From: Chelonoidis abingdonii
Lineage: Eukaryota > Chordata > Testudines > Testudinidae
Reading direction: 5' to 3'
Length of the DNA stretch: 64,000 nt
Assembly (NCBI RefSeq): GCF_003597395.2
Contig: NC_133774.1
Coordinates: 246,162-310,161, forward strand
Shown here piece by piece: positions 24,119 through 34,371 of the stretch; within the stretch, counting starts at the first letter, position 1, and each line of letters opens with the position of its first letter. Below the pieces are notes generated by a model. The model was not told the origin of the DNA. It ran no database searches and saw nothing but the letters and a program-made list of their open reading frames with translations. The position numbers were made by a program, and so were the translations under genes.

Positions 24119-24667
24119 GAATTTGCCAATACCAAAACATTTAATGAATCCTGTCAATTTCACTGAATTGTTTTCGTTTAAAAAAAAAACATAAAAAGGG
24201 GAGGAAAAGCTGAAAAAGTCAGAATGAAACATTTCAACATTTTCAAAATGGGATGCTTCAATTTTTTTCATTTAAAATGACTTTTTGTCTCAAAATTTTC
24301 TTAATTATATTTTTCTTAAATTATAAACTTTTAAATACATAAAACTGAAACAAAATGTTTTATTCAACTTTTTGATTTGCTGAAAATTTCAAAAATAAAA
24401 TTGTTTCAGTTCAAACAGAAAACAATTATATTTTTTTAAATTGACAATGAACCGAAAAATCTATTATTCACCCAGCTCTGGTAATCTGCAATATGCCCCT
24501 TGCCCAAAGGCATCAGCTGTCCCTGTGAATGTGCCTGGGAAGGGCACAGGGCTAGTCTGCTCACAGAAGCCTGCTTGTAGCTTGTTTAGCTCTCCTCTGA
24601 CATGACAGCTGCAAGGAAAGGCCTTGCTTATACATGGGGAAAAGCCTGGGCCGTATGGTGTGACCTC
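24119..24667. other. A/T-rich sequence with a hAT-like right terminus
   Basis: 24170-24445 is strongly A/T-rich with repeated 'aaatttt/aaaatttc' words. It ends in 'attattcacccagctctg' (about 24462-24479), resembling a TIR. The matching left end is not seen. No gene. Confidence 0.35.
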
Positions 24668-25339
24668 TGCAGAGAACATAAGAATGTCCAGACGGGGTTA
24701 CACCAAAGGTCCATCCAGCCCAGTATCCTGCCTTCTGAAAGTGGCCAATGCCAGGTGCCCCAGAGAGAATGAACAGAACAGAAATCATCGAGTGATCCAT
24801 CCCCTGTCGCCCATTCCCAGCTTCTTGCAAACAGAGGCTAGGGACACCATCCCTGTCCATCCTGGCTAATAGCCGTTGATGGACCTACCCTCCATGAATT
24901 TATCTAGCTCTTTTTTTAACTCTGTTATAGTCTTGGCCTTCACAACATCCTCTGGCAAAGAGTTCAACAAGTTGACTATGCGTTTTGTGACAAAATACTT
25001 CCTTTTGTTTGGTTTTAAACTGCTGCCTATTCATTTCAGTTGGAGACCTCTAGTTTTTGTGTTTTGAGGCGTAAATAACACTTCCTCATTTACTTTTTCA
25101 GCATCATAATTTTATAGACGTCTATATCAATTGAAGAAAGTCCAGAAGAGAGCAACAAAATGATAACATATTTAGACTTCTACCATATCCCCACTTAGTC
25201 GTTTCTTTTCCAAGCTGAAAAGTCCCAATCTTATTAATCTCTCCTCATATGGAAGCTGTTCCATACCCCTAATAATTTTTGTTGCCCTTTTCTGAATCTT
25301 TTCCAATTCCAATTTATCTTTTTTTGAGATGGGATGACC

Positions 25340-26062
25340 TGTCACAGAGTCCCTGGGCAATGCTCTGGAACTGCTCCCTACAAAGTCAATCAGGACTCTG
25401 GTGAAGTCTTCTCTCTGCGAGCAGACTGTCTTCAGGGCAGGAAGCTCGCACGATTTCACCTTCCTGGGTCTGACCTTGGAGCATTCAGCATCCTCTGCTC
25501 CTCCATGCACTTTCCACAGCGAGTCTGCCCAGGTGGGGTCCTGGGGAAGCCAGAGAGGGTCCTGCACCCCAACTTCACAGTCAGACATGACTCTTAGCCA
25601 GTCAGTAAAACAGAGGTTTATTAGATGACAGGAACACAGTCTAAAACTGAGCTTGTAGGTACAGAGAACAGGACCCCTCAGCCGGGTCCATTTTATGGGG
25701 CAGTGAGCCAGACACTCACATCTGCACTTCACTCCATGTTGCCAGCCAGCCCCAAACTGAAACTCTCCAGCCCCTCCTTCTCTGGGCTTTGTCCCTTTCC
25801 TGGGCCAGGAGGTCACCTGATCTCTTTGTTCTCCAACACCTTCAGCTGGCACCTTTGTAGAGGAGGGGCCCAGGTCATTAGTTGCCAGGAGACAGAGTGT
25901 CAGCCATTTTCTGTCCACACAGCATCACATCTGCCTTCTAGGTCTCTGCAACAATCACACCCCCTTCTCCCACCACCTAGATACTTAAGAACTGCATAGG
26001 GGAAACTGAGACACCCACACAGTATTCAGAGAAAACATTATGAACTTTCCCAGTTCGTCACA
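25340..26062 (-). mobile_element. solo LTR of an endogenous retrovirus-type element
   Basis: Read on the minus strand it starts TGTGACGAACTGGG and ends in ...CTGTGACA, obeying the TG...CA rule. It has an AATAAA polyadenylation signal on the minus strand (complement near 25618). The flanks share GACC (TGACC at 25335-25339, CGACC at 26063-26067). Length is 723 bp. No internal retroviral genes are present, so it is a solo LTR within CR1. Confidence 0.8.
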
Positions 26063-26144
26063 CGACCACATCTGCACACAGTATTAAAGATGTGGGAGTA
26101 CCATGGATTGATATAGAAGCAATATGATATTTTCTGTCTTATTA

Positions 26145-26964
26145 CTGTATATACTCATTCATAAGCCGAAATTTTTTAGTAAAAAAGGGAAGCACCAGAG
26201 AAGGGGGTCGGCTTATGAACAGGTATTGAGAGGGAGAGGTGGGACACAGCCATTCCCCTCAACAGAAGGAGCAAGGAGAGGCAGCACAGCCAGCAGAGCC
26301 AGAAGGAAAGAATAGGGGCCAGAGTCTCTCCAGTTCTGGCCATGCTGCTCTCCCCCCAGCCTCCAAAGCAGCTGCAGCTCCGAGGCTGGTAGGCTGCAGC
26401 CATGCCGCTTGGCCCTGCCCCCCAGAGCAGGCTGTGGCTGCACCGCCCGGCCCAGCCTGCTGGAACATGCTGCGGTTGCGCCGCCCGGCCCAGCGCGCTG
26501 GAACATCCTGCAGTCATGCCGCCTTGCCTGCCGGAGCAGCTCCAGCCAGGCCAGAGACATCCTCCCCTGGCCATCCCCAGATAAGGTGAGAAGGGATGGG
26601 CTGGGGAGAGAGTGGGGGTCCAGGCTAGGGGTGGGGTCATGTGGGGGGTGGTCACAGGGGTTACACTCCTGACTCCCAGCTTCTCCCCCCACCAGTTGCT
26701 GTACCGGCCCATCAGAGTAAGCAGCTGGCACGCCAGGACACTTTGTTGACATAGGTTTACCTCTGTGCCTACGGACGCTCAAGGTAAACAAACCATCTTG
26801 GCCCACTAGCGGCTTTTCCTGGTGGCCGGGAGCCAAAGTTTGCTGACCCCTGAATTACAGGGTCGGTTTATGAATGAGTCATAAAAATTTTCCATTTTTA
26901 CTTATTCATATTGGGGTGGGGGGTCTGCTTATAAACAAACTGGCTTATGATCGAGTATATATGG
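26145..26964. mobile_element. TIR DNA transposon with TA target duplication
   Basis: Termini: left 'ctgtatatactcattcat', right reverse complement 'ccatatatactcgatcat' followed on both sides by 'aagcc'. TA dinucleotides lie directly outside (26143-26144, 26965-26966), and the host CR1 reads on as 'ttatta|tctctccc', which suggests a mariner-type TA insertion. The interior (26395-26560) contains GC-rich repeats of the 'cgcccggcccagc' type. The end of another hAT-type sequence ('agtttgctgacccctg', about 26838-26853) is nested inside. No transposase. Confidence 0.7.
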
Positions 26965-28314
26965 TATCTCTCCCTTTCTTAATGATTCCCAGCATTCTAT
27001 TAGCTTCTTTAACTGCCATTGCACATTGAGTGAATGTTTCCAGAGAACTACCCACAAGGCCTCCAAGATCTTTCTTGAGTGGTAACAGCTAATTTAGCCC
27101 CCATCATTTTATATGGCTAGTTGGGATGATGTTTCCAATGTGCATTACTTTACGTTTATAAACATTGAATTTCATCTGCCATTTTCTTGCCCAGTCAGCC
27201 AGGTTTGTGAGATCCCTTTGTAGCTCTTCACAGTCTGCTTTGGACTTAACTACCTTGAGTAGTTTTGTATCAGCTGCGAATGTTGCCACCTCACTGTTTA
27301 TTCCTTTTTCCAGGTCATTTATTAATATGTTGAACTCCACTGGTCCCAATACAGACCCCTGGGGGACACCACTATTTACCTCTCTCCATTCTGAAAACTG
27401 ACCATTTATTCCAACTCTTTGTTTCCTGTCTTTTAACCAGTCTCTGATCCATGAGGACTTTCCCTCTTATCCCATGACTGCTTACTTTGCTTAAGAGCCT
27501 TTGTTGAAGGACTTTGTCAAAGGCTTTCTGAAAATCTAAGTACACTATATCCACTTGATCACCCTTGTCCACATGCTTGTTGACCCCCCTCAAAGAATTC
27601 CAGTAGATCGGTGAGGCATGATTTCCCTTTACAAAAACCATATTGACTCTTCCCCCAGCAAATTGTGTTCATCTATGTGTCTGAGAATTCCGTTCTTTAC
27701 TATAGTTTCAACCATTTTGCCCAGTACTGAAGTTAGGCTTACTGGCCTGTGATTGCCAGGATCACCTCTGGAGCCTTTTTAAAAAATTGGCATCACATTA
27801 GCTATCCTCCTGTCATCTGGTACAGAAGCTGATTTAAATGATAGGTTACAAACTACAGTTAGTAGTTCTGCAATTTCATATTTGGGTTCCTTCAGAATGC
27901 TTGGGTGATACCATCTGGTCCTAGTTGCTTATTTCTGTTTAGTTTATCAATTTGTTCCAACACTTCCTCTAATGATACCTCAATCTTGGACATTTCCTCA
28001 GATTTCTCACCTAAAAAGAATGCTTCAAGTTTGGGAATCTCCTTCAAAGTCACAAAGGCCAATGCAAAGAATTCATTTAGTTTCTCTGCAATGGCCTTAT
28101 TGTCCTGGTATGCTCTTTAAGCACCTTGATCATCTAGTGGCCCCTCTGGTTGTTTAGCAGGCTTTCTGCTTCTGATGTACTTAATTTTTATTTATATTTT
28201 GCTATTCTTTTTGAGCCTTTGGCTATCTGTTCTTCAAATTCTTTTTGGCCTTCCTCATTATATTTTTACACCTTACTTGCCAGAGTTTATGCTCCTTTCT
28301 ATTTTCCTCAATAG

Positions 28315-28509
28315 CAGCGGTTCTCAGACTGGGGGTCATGACTCCTGAGGGGGTCACAAGGTTATTACATGGGGGGGTGACAAGCTGTCAGCCTCCAGCC
28401 CAAACCACACTTCACTTCAGCATTTATAATAGCGTTAAATATAAAAAGAAAGAGTTTTTAATTCATAAGAGGGGTTGCACTTAGGCTTGCTTTGTGAAAG
28501 GGGTCACCA
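28315..28509. mobile_element. hAT-type element, one end truncated
   Basis: The left terminus 'cagcggttctcagactgg' is a hAT terminus of the family with 'gttctcaaact' ends. The sequence runs to 'gaaaggggtcacc', after which the expected right terminus is missing and the CR1 resumes with 'caatagg'. CAATAG flanks both sides. Confidence 0.6.
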
Positions 28510-29638
28510 ATAGGATTTAACTTCCAATTTTTAAAAGATATCTTTTTGCCTCCCACTGCGTTTTTTACTTTGTTGTTTAGCCACGGTGGCAGTTTTTGTT
28601 TCTCTTACGGTGCTTCTTAATTTGGGTACAAATTTAAGTTGAGCCTCTTTTATGGTGTCTTTAAAAAGTTTCCATGAAGCTTGCAAGGATTTCACCTTTG
28701 GCACTGAACCTTTTCATTTTTGTTTAACTAACTTCCGCATTTTTGGGTAGTCCTCCTTTCTGAAATTAAATGCTACTGTGTTGGGCTGCTGCGGTGTTTT
28801 CCCTGCCACACGGATGTTGAATTTAATTATATTATGGTCACTATAACCAAGCAGTCCAGCTATATTCACCTCTTGGACCAGATCCTGAGCTCCACATAGG
28901 ATCAAATCAAGAATTGCCTCTCCTCTTGTGGGTTCCAGGACTAGCTGCTCAAAGAAGCAGTCATTTAAGGTGTCAGAAACTTTATCTCTGCATCCTGTCC
29001 TGAGGTGACATGTACCCAGTCAATATGGGGATATGAAATTGCCCATTATTGTTGTGTTTATTTTAATAGCCTCTCTAATCTCCCTAAGCATTTCCCAATA
29101 ACTATCACCATCCTGGTCAGGGGGTCGGTAGTATATCCCTACTACTATATTCTTATTATTAGAGTGTGGAATTACTATCCGTAGAGATTCTGTGGAACAT
29201 GTGGATTCGCTTAAGATTTTTACTTCATTTGAATCTACGCTTTCTTTCACATATAGTGCCACTCCCCCACCAGCACGACCTGTTCTGTCCTTACGATATA
29301 TTTTGTACCCTGGTATTACTGTATCCCATTGATTATCTTCATTCCACCACATTTCTGTGATGCCTGTTATATCAATATCTTCATTTAATATAAGGCACTC
29401 TAGTTCACACATCTGATTATTTAGACTACTAGCATTTGTTTATAAGCACTTTAAAAAATTATCACTTTTTAGCTGTCTGCCATTACATGATGTAATTGAA
29501 TGGGGCTTTTTTTCATTTGACTGTTTCTCATCAGATCCTAGCTGTATTTTATCATCTTCCATCCTCTCCTCCTTACTAGGACACAGAGAATCTCCATTAA
29601 TAGATCCTCCCCTAAGGGATGTCTCTGTTCAAATCACA

Positions 29639-29972
29639 GGTTTCAGAGTGGTAGCCATGTTAGTTTGTATCAGCAAAAACAGCAACAGGGCAGAGGGGTA
29701 GCTCAGTGGTTTGAGCATTGGTCTGCTAAACCTAGGGTTGTAAGCTCAATCCTTGAGAGGGCTACTTAGGGATCTGGAGTGAAAATCAGTACTTAGTCCT
29801 GCTAGTGAAGGCAGGGGGCTGGACTTAATGAACTTTCAAGGTCCCTTCCAGTTTTAGGGGATTGGTATATATATATCTAATTATTATAAGTACTTGTGGC
29901 GCCATGGAGACTAACAAATTTATTTGGGAATAAGCTTTCATGGGCTATAACCCACTTCATCAGATGCTCTGC
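29639..29972 (-). mobile_element. Penelope-type 3' end split by a SINE
   Basis: 29639-29687 ('tttcagagtggtagccatgt') and 29885-29972 ('tacttgtggcgccatggaga' to 'cccacttcatcagatgc') are two halves of one Penelope-type terminus, a sister variant of that at 34428. The SINE 29689-29880 separates them. Confidence 0.65.
29689..29880 (+). mobile_element. tRNA-derived turtle SINE, plus strand
   Basis: Box A like 'tagctcagtggtttgagc' (29699-29716) and box B like 'gggttgtaagctcaatcc' (29735-29752) are followed by a CR1-type tail ('gactt...aaggtcccttccagttt') and a (TA)n end. It is the second copy of the family seen at 3554-3737, in opposite orientation. Confidence 0.85.
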
Positions 29973-31284
29973 ACCTGTTGACTTTCCCACAGTCCTTAGT
30001 TTAAAAACTGCTCTAAGGCCTTTTTAATTTTACATGCCAGCAATCTGGTTCCATTTTGGTTTAGGTGGAGCCCATCCTTCCTGTATAGGCCCTCCCTTTC
30101 CCAAAATGTTCCCTAGTTCCTAATAAATCTAAAGCCCTCCTCCCTACACCATTGTCTCATCCAAGCATTGAGACTCTGCAGTTCTGCCTATCTAACCGAC
30201 CCTGCACACGGAACTGGAAGCATTTCAGAGAATATTACCATGGAGGTCCTGCACTTCAATCTCTTACCTAGCAGAGGATGTAGGTGTCGTGTTCATCTAC
30301 CTGGTATGGGAGGTCTCCTGTGATGAAGCCAGGCCCTGGGGAGTGGCTGAAGGCATGTCCCACTGTATCCCAGCTGAGGAGCTGGAAAGAGAGGCTGATA
30401 GACATTCTGAGTGTCACTGAGTTCAACCCAGAGCTCCAGGAGTACGAGGGCTAGCGCACGTGGACACAGAGAGATTCCCTCAGCAAGTCCTGGCTGGTGC
30501 AGGTCTCCTGGGGTGGGCCAAGCCCTGCTATAGCTACAGAAGAGTGCAACTTGCCTGGAGACAAGGGGATTAGGGATAACTTGTGCTCACTACCAGCTCT
30601 GGAAAGAGGCAGCAGGTACACTCTGGTGAAGGCCGTCAAGTGGGCAACAGCTCCTTCACTGCCCAACCAAGGAGCTTGGACACTTGCCAGAGGCTTTGCT
30701 GAACAGTTTGTGGCCAGGCCTGGGCTGCTGCACTCTGCAGCCTGAGCAGGCCTGGAATTTCCAGCTGAGGTTGTTCTGCAAGGAGTGTGCCTCTCCCTTC
30801 CTCCACTCACAGTCGGGGCAAGTGTCACCTTTCCACAGTGCTGGCAGCTGCTCCCCGGGGTTCCCCGGCACAATCCAGCAATGAGCAGTCCTCCCCTGCT
30901 TCCAACCCCCACCTGGTGGCAGATGACTGAATTCAGCCCAGGAACATGGCTGCAGAATGGGGCCAGTCACCTGAGGGATACACTGACCCTGCCAAGTATG
31001 TGACCTATTTAGCAGGACCCCTTGGCACAGTGAGCCAGGCTGAAGAAGCAGTCCCAGCACAGGGATGCCCAAAGGTAGAAAGAGCCCATTGCATTAAGGG
31101 CAGGCATAGCAGCAGGGCAAGCTGGCTCGGGCCTGTATGTTAAACTGCAGAGGAGGTAGCAGGACCTATGTGAGCATGGCTTGCAGGAGATGGGAGGTAC
31201 TCTGCATGCTCTTTGAGCAACCATTCCCTATAGGTTGAAGGGTGCGACTGCCACAAGCAGAGCTTAGCAGATTAGCATCCTGGC
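29973..31284. other. intergenic stretch without recognised genes
   Basis: Up to about 30200 the sequence continues as unclassified repeat. 30200-31284 looks single-copy by eye and is GC-moderate. Short open frames on both strands (up to 153 codons at 30451-30912) overlap each other without a recognisable domain or splice pattern, so I do not call a gene. Confidence 0.4.
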
Positions 31285-31460
31285 GGGGGAACTTGTGGTT
31301 ATGGCATAGAACTGGGACTCTGGTGACCTGGAATCTATTTCCAGCTCTGCCACTGACCCACTCTGTGAACTTGGGCAAGTCCTTTCTGAAACCTGTGCCT
31401 GTTTCCCCATCTGTACAGTGGGGCTAGTAACATGCCCTGCCTCCCAAGCATACGACGCTA
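31285..31460 (-). mobile_element. MIR-type SINE remnant, minus strand
   Basis: 'gctctgccactgacccactc', 'gaacttgggcaagtcctttc' and 'gtttccccatctgtacagtg' follow in the order expected for the complement of MIR. Confidence 0.65.
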
Positions 31461-31544
31461 ACTCCATTCATGTCTGGGGAACTGAGTAACAGCTCCAAGG
31501 CCTTGTTGCAAATGCGAGTGAATGGCCTCTTAGGTTAGCTAGAG

Positions 31545-34230
31545 AATTCATGACTTTTAAGACTGTGATCATCTAGCCTGACCTCCTGCATAACACAGGT
31601 CATAAAATTTCTCTGTATTAAAACCTGCAGCAAGGCCAAGAGCTGTGCTGGAGTTTGAGCATATTTTTTAGGAAAACATCCCATCTTGATTTTAAAATCT
31701 CCAGTGATGGATGCTCCACCACATTCCTTGGTAAATTGTTCCAATAGTTAATTACTATCACTGTTAAAAATGTGCACCTTATTTCTAGTCTGAATTCATC
31801 TACGTTTAACTTCCTGCTGTTGTGTCGAGTTATACCCTTGTCTGCTAATGTGCATGTACATAGTTATATGTTGTGATCATCACCCCTTCATCTCTTTGAG
31901 ACGTTAAATACATTGAGCTCCTTAAGAATGTCACTACATGGCACGTGTGGAGGCTGATTCCCCACTCTGGCACTTCGAGTGCAGAAGGTGGGGGGTCGCG
32001 AAGATTCTAACAATTAACACTGACCACTCCAGGCTGGTATTAAATTCCCGAAGTTACAGCTTCTCTCTGACCTTGGATTGGTAGATGCTGCCACCACCCA
32101 AGTGCAGAATCCCTTTGAGAGACCAGGAAGGCTTACTTGAGAATTCCTTCCTGTGGGGTACCCTCAAGCCCTTTCACCCCGACTCCCAGTGAAGAGTTGA
32201 AAAAGAAATCATCTGTTGCCACCAACTAATAAAAAAAAACATGTGCACAAACCTCTTAAGACACAGAACTTCAATCCTGTTCTTTAAAAAGGTAAATTTT
32301 GTTTTAAAAAATCTGAACACTCAGGCTATTCCTAGATTTTAAAAGAGCAAATACAAGGATTAAGCACCAAAAATAGTTTTCTTGAGGTCCAACTTAAAGG
32401 TTACGAGCAAAACAAAAGCACCTGGAGTTAGCACAGAGGAATCTACAAGCCATAAAGAAATAAGAGATAGATCTAATTGCGTCTTCCTAGACATTTCCTG
32501 ATCTACTTACATATCGTGGGTTTCAAATGAGTAGTTTCTAGGTATGATCTGATGATTTTTCATACCCAGCCCAAGCTTTGTACAGCATAGTTTCTGTTCT
32601 GTCCCTCTCCCTGGGAGAACAACCACAGAAAGACAAAGGAGAAGTTTTTCTCAATTTTAATATGTTCTAGCCTTCTCACTGGCTCTTTTGGTCAGGTGCC
32701 CATACCCATCTTTTTACCTAGGCATAGCAGTGAGACTTTTTAACCCTTTACAGGTAGTGCAAGTGGAGAACAGCTACTAAGAGGGATCTTATAGCTAACT
32801 GGCTGGGTGTCCATAAAAGGGAGTTTACCCCCCACCCCCTTCATTTTTCACAGCATGTTTTCCCATGAGTCAGTCATTCTCATGGCTCTTCTGTCAACAA
32901 TCTTTCCAATGTACCCACATCCTTCTTGAAGTGTGGACACCAAAACTGGACACAGGAGTCTGGCAGTGGTCGAACCAGTGCCAAATACAGATGTGCTATA
33001 ACCTCTTTACTCCTACTCACTATTCCCCTCTCTATACATCCAGAGGACACAGTAGCCTTTTTGGTCCTCACTGGGAGCTCATGATCTGCTGATTATCCCC
33101 CAGAACCCCCAGCTCTTTTTCAGAGTCACTGCTTCCCTAGTTGAGGTTCCCCTGCCTGTAAGTATGTCGCACATCCTTTGTTCCTATATGTATGCCCTTG
33201 TATTTGGATGTATTTAAATGCATATTGTTGCCTGTGTCCCATTTGCTAAGTGATCAAGATCCCTCTGTATTATCAGTGACCTATCTTCTTCAGAATTTAC
33301 CACTTTCCCAATCTTTGTCACCTGCAAACACTAGCAATAACAGTTTTGGTTTTTTTTCTAAGTCATTGATAAAAATGTTAAATAGTGTAAGGCCAAAAAC
33401 TGATCCTTGCAGGACTCCATTAGAAACACAGCCACTCTTATGATGATGCCCCATTTATAATTAAATTCTGAGAGCTACAGTGTAATCAGTCTGTAATCCA
33501 TTAGATGTACGCCACATTGAGTTTATATCACTGTAGTTTATTAATCAATATGTCCTGCAGTGCCAAGTCAAGTACCTCACAGATATCTAAATATTACTAT
33601 GAGCTTTGTCAACCAAACTTGTGATCTCATCAAAAAACACTATGTTACTTTGATGAGACCTGTTCTCAAAAATAGCTGTTGATTGGCATTAATTATATTA
33701 CTTTGCTTTAATTACTTATTAATCTAGTCTTATATCAACCATTCCATGATTTTGCTCGAAATCAGTGGCAGGATGACAGGTTAAAGTAACCTGGGTTGCC
33801 CAGTTTACCTTTTTAAATGTTGACACAACAAGAGGCTTTTTCCACTCCTCTGGAACTTTCCCGTGTTCCAAGACTTATTAAAAATCAACAATACTGGTCA
33901 GTGAGTTCCTCAGCCTGCTCCTTTAATACTCTTGGATGCAAGTTATCTGGACCTGCTGCTTTAGAAATGTCCAACAGTAGTAGCTGCTGCTTGACATCCT
34001 CCTGGATTGCTATTGGAATGGAATATATTTCATCATCATGTAATAGGATATGAACACATCATCTGTTTATTTCCCAAATACAGAGCAGAAATATTTTCCA
34101 AACACTTCTGCCTTTTCTATATTATTACTGACAGGTCTACCATACCCATCTAGCTATGGACCATGATCACTGTTAGGATTCCTTTTGTTCTCTAGATATG
34201 TAAACTCCTGTGTATTGTTCTTCACTCTGA
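31545..34230 (-). mobile_element. CR1 LINE, minus strand, interrupted by a solo LTR
   Basis: 3' tail landmarks near 31560-31790 ('atcatctagcctgacctcct') and ORF2 landmarks from 32860 on ('accaaaactggacacagg', 'gatccttgcaggactccatt') are collinear on the minus strand. The LTR 31946-32852 interrupts them. The copy is strongly diverged. Confidence 0.75.
31946..32852. mobile_element. solo LTR, 907 bp
   Basis: It begins TGTGGAGGCTGATTCCCC and ends CATTTTTCACA, so TG...CA. The flanks GCACG (31941-31945) and GCATG (32853-32857) match at 4 of 5. There is no coding content. Orientation is uncertain: an AATAAA lies on the + strand near 32227, while TATA-like words occur on both strands. Confidence 0.75.
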
Positions 34231-34371
34231 TGAGCAGTGGAATGAGGGCAATATCTGCCTCAGGCCTCACTCTCCCATCAAAGGGCATCCCCTTGGGGCA
34301 TGGACTCCTGAGCCCTCTGTGTCATAGGAAGGGTGGGGGTTGTAGCTACAATGATGTGGATGGGTCACTGG

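Larger units (their letters stand above)
24668..29640 (-). mobile_element. near full-length CR1 LINE, minus strand, with three nested elements
   Basis: Read on the minus strand from 29640 the copy shows the apurinic endonuclease domain ('GITEMWWNEDNQWDTVIPGY' at 29361-29302, then 'GGGVALYVKES' and 'VGIYYRPPDQD'). The RT domain follows ('QVDIVYLDFQKAFDKVLQQR' at about 27570-27510, and 'FAADTKLLK', where the YADD-type box is mutated). The subfamily 3' tail ends at 24668. Removing the LTR (25340-26062), TIR transposon (26145-26964) and hAT piece (28315-28509) leaves about 3.2 kb. Multiple stops make it inactive. Confidence 0.85.

Noticed and set aside
25172..25918. 248-codon minus-strand frame as a gene
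   Set aside because: It spans the junction of a solo LTR and a CR1; the C-terminal half is CR1 ORF2, the rest is non-coding LTR.
26213..26836. 207-codon minus-strand frame in GC-rich sequence
   Set aside because: It lies wholly inside the TA-flanked TIR transposon and overlaps other open frames on both strands; composition artefact.
29697..29760. tRNA gene
   Set aside because: Box A and box B are present but the sequence continues into a CR1-type tail; it is a SINE. The same applies to 3680-3737.
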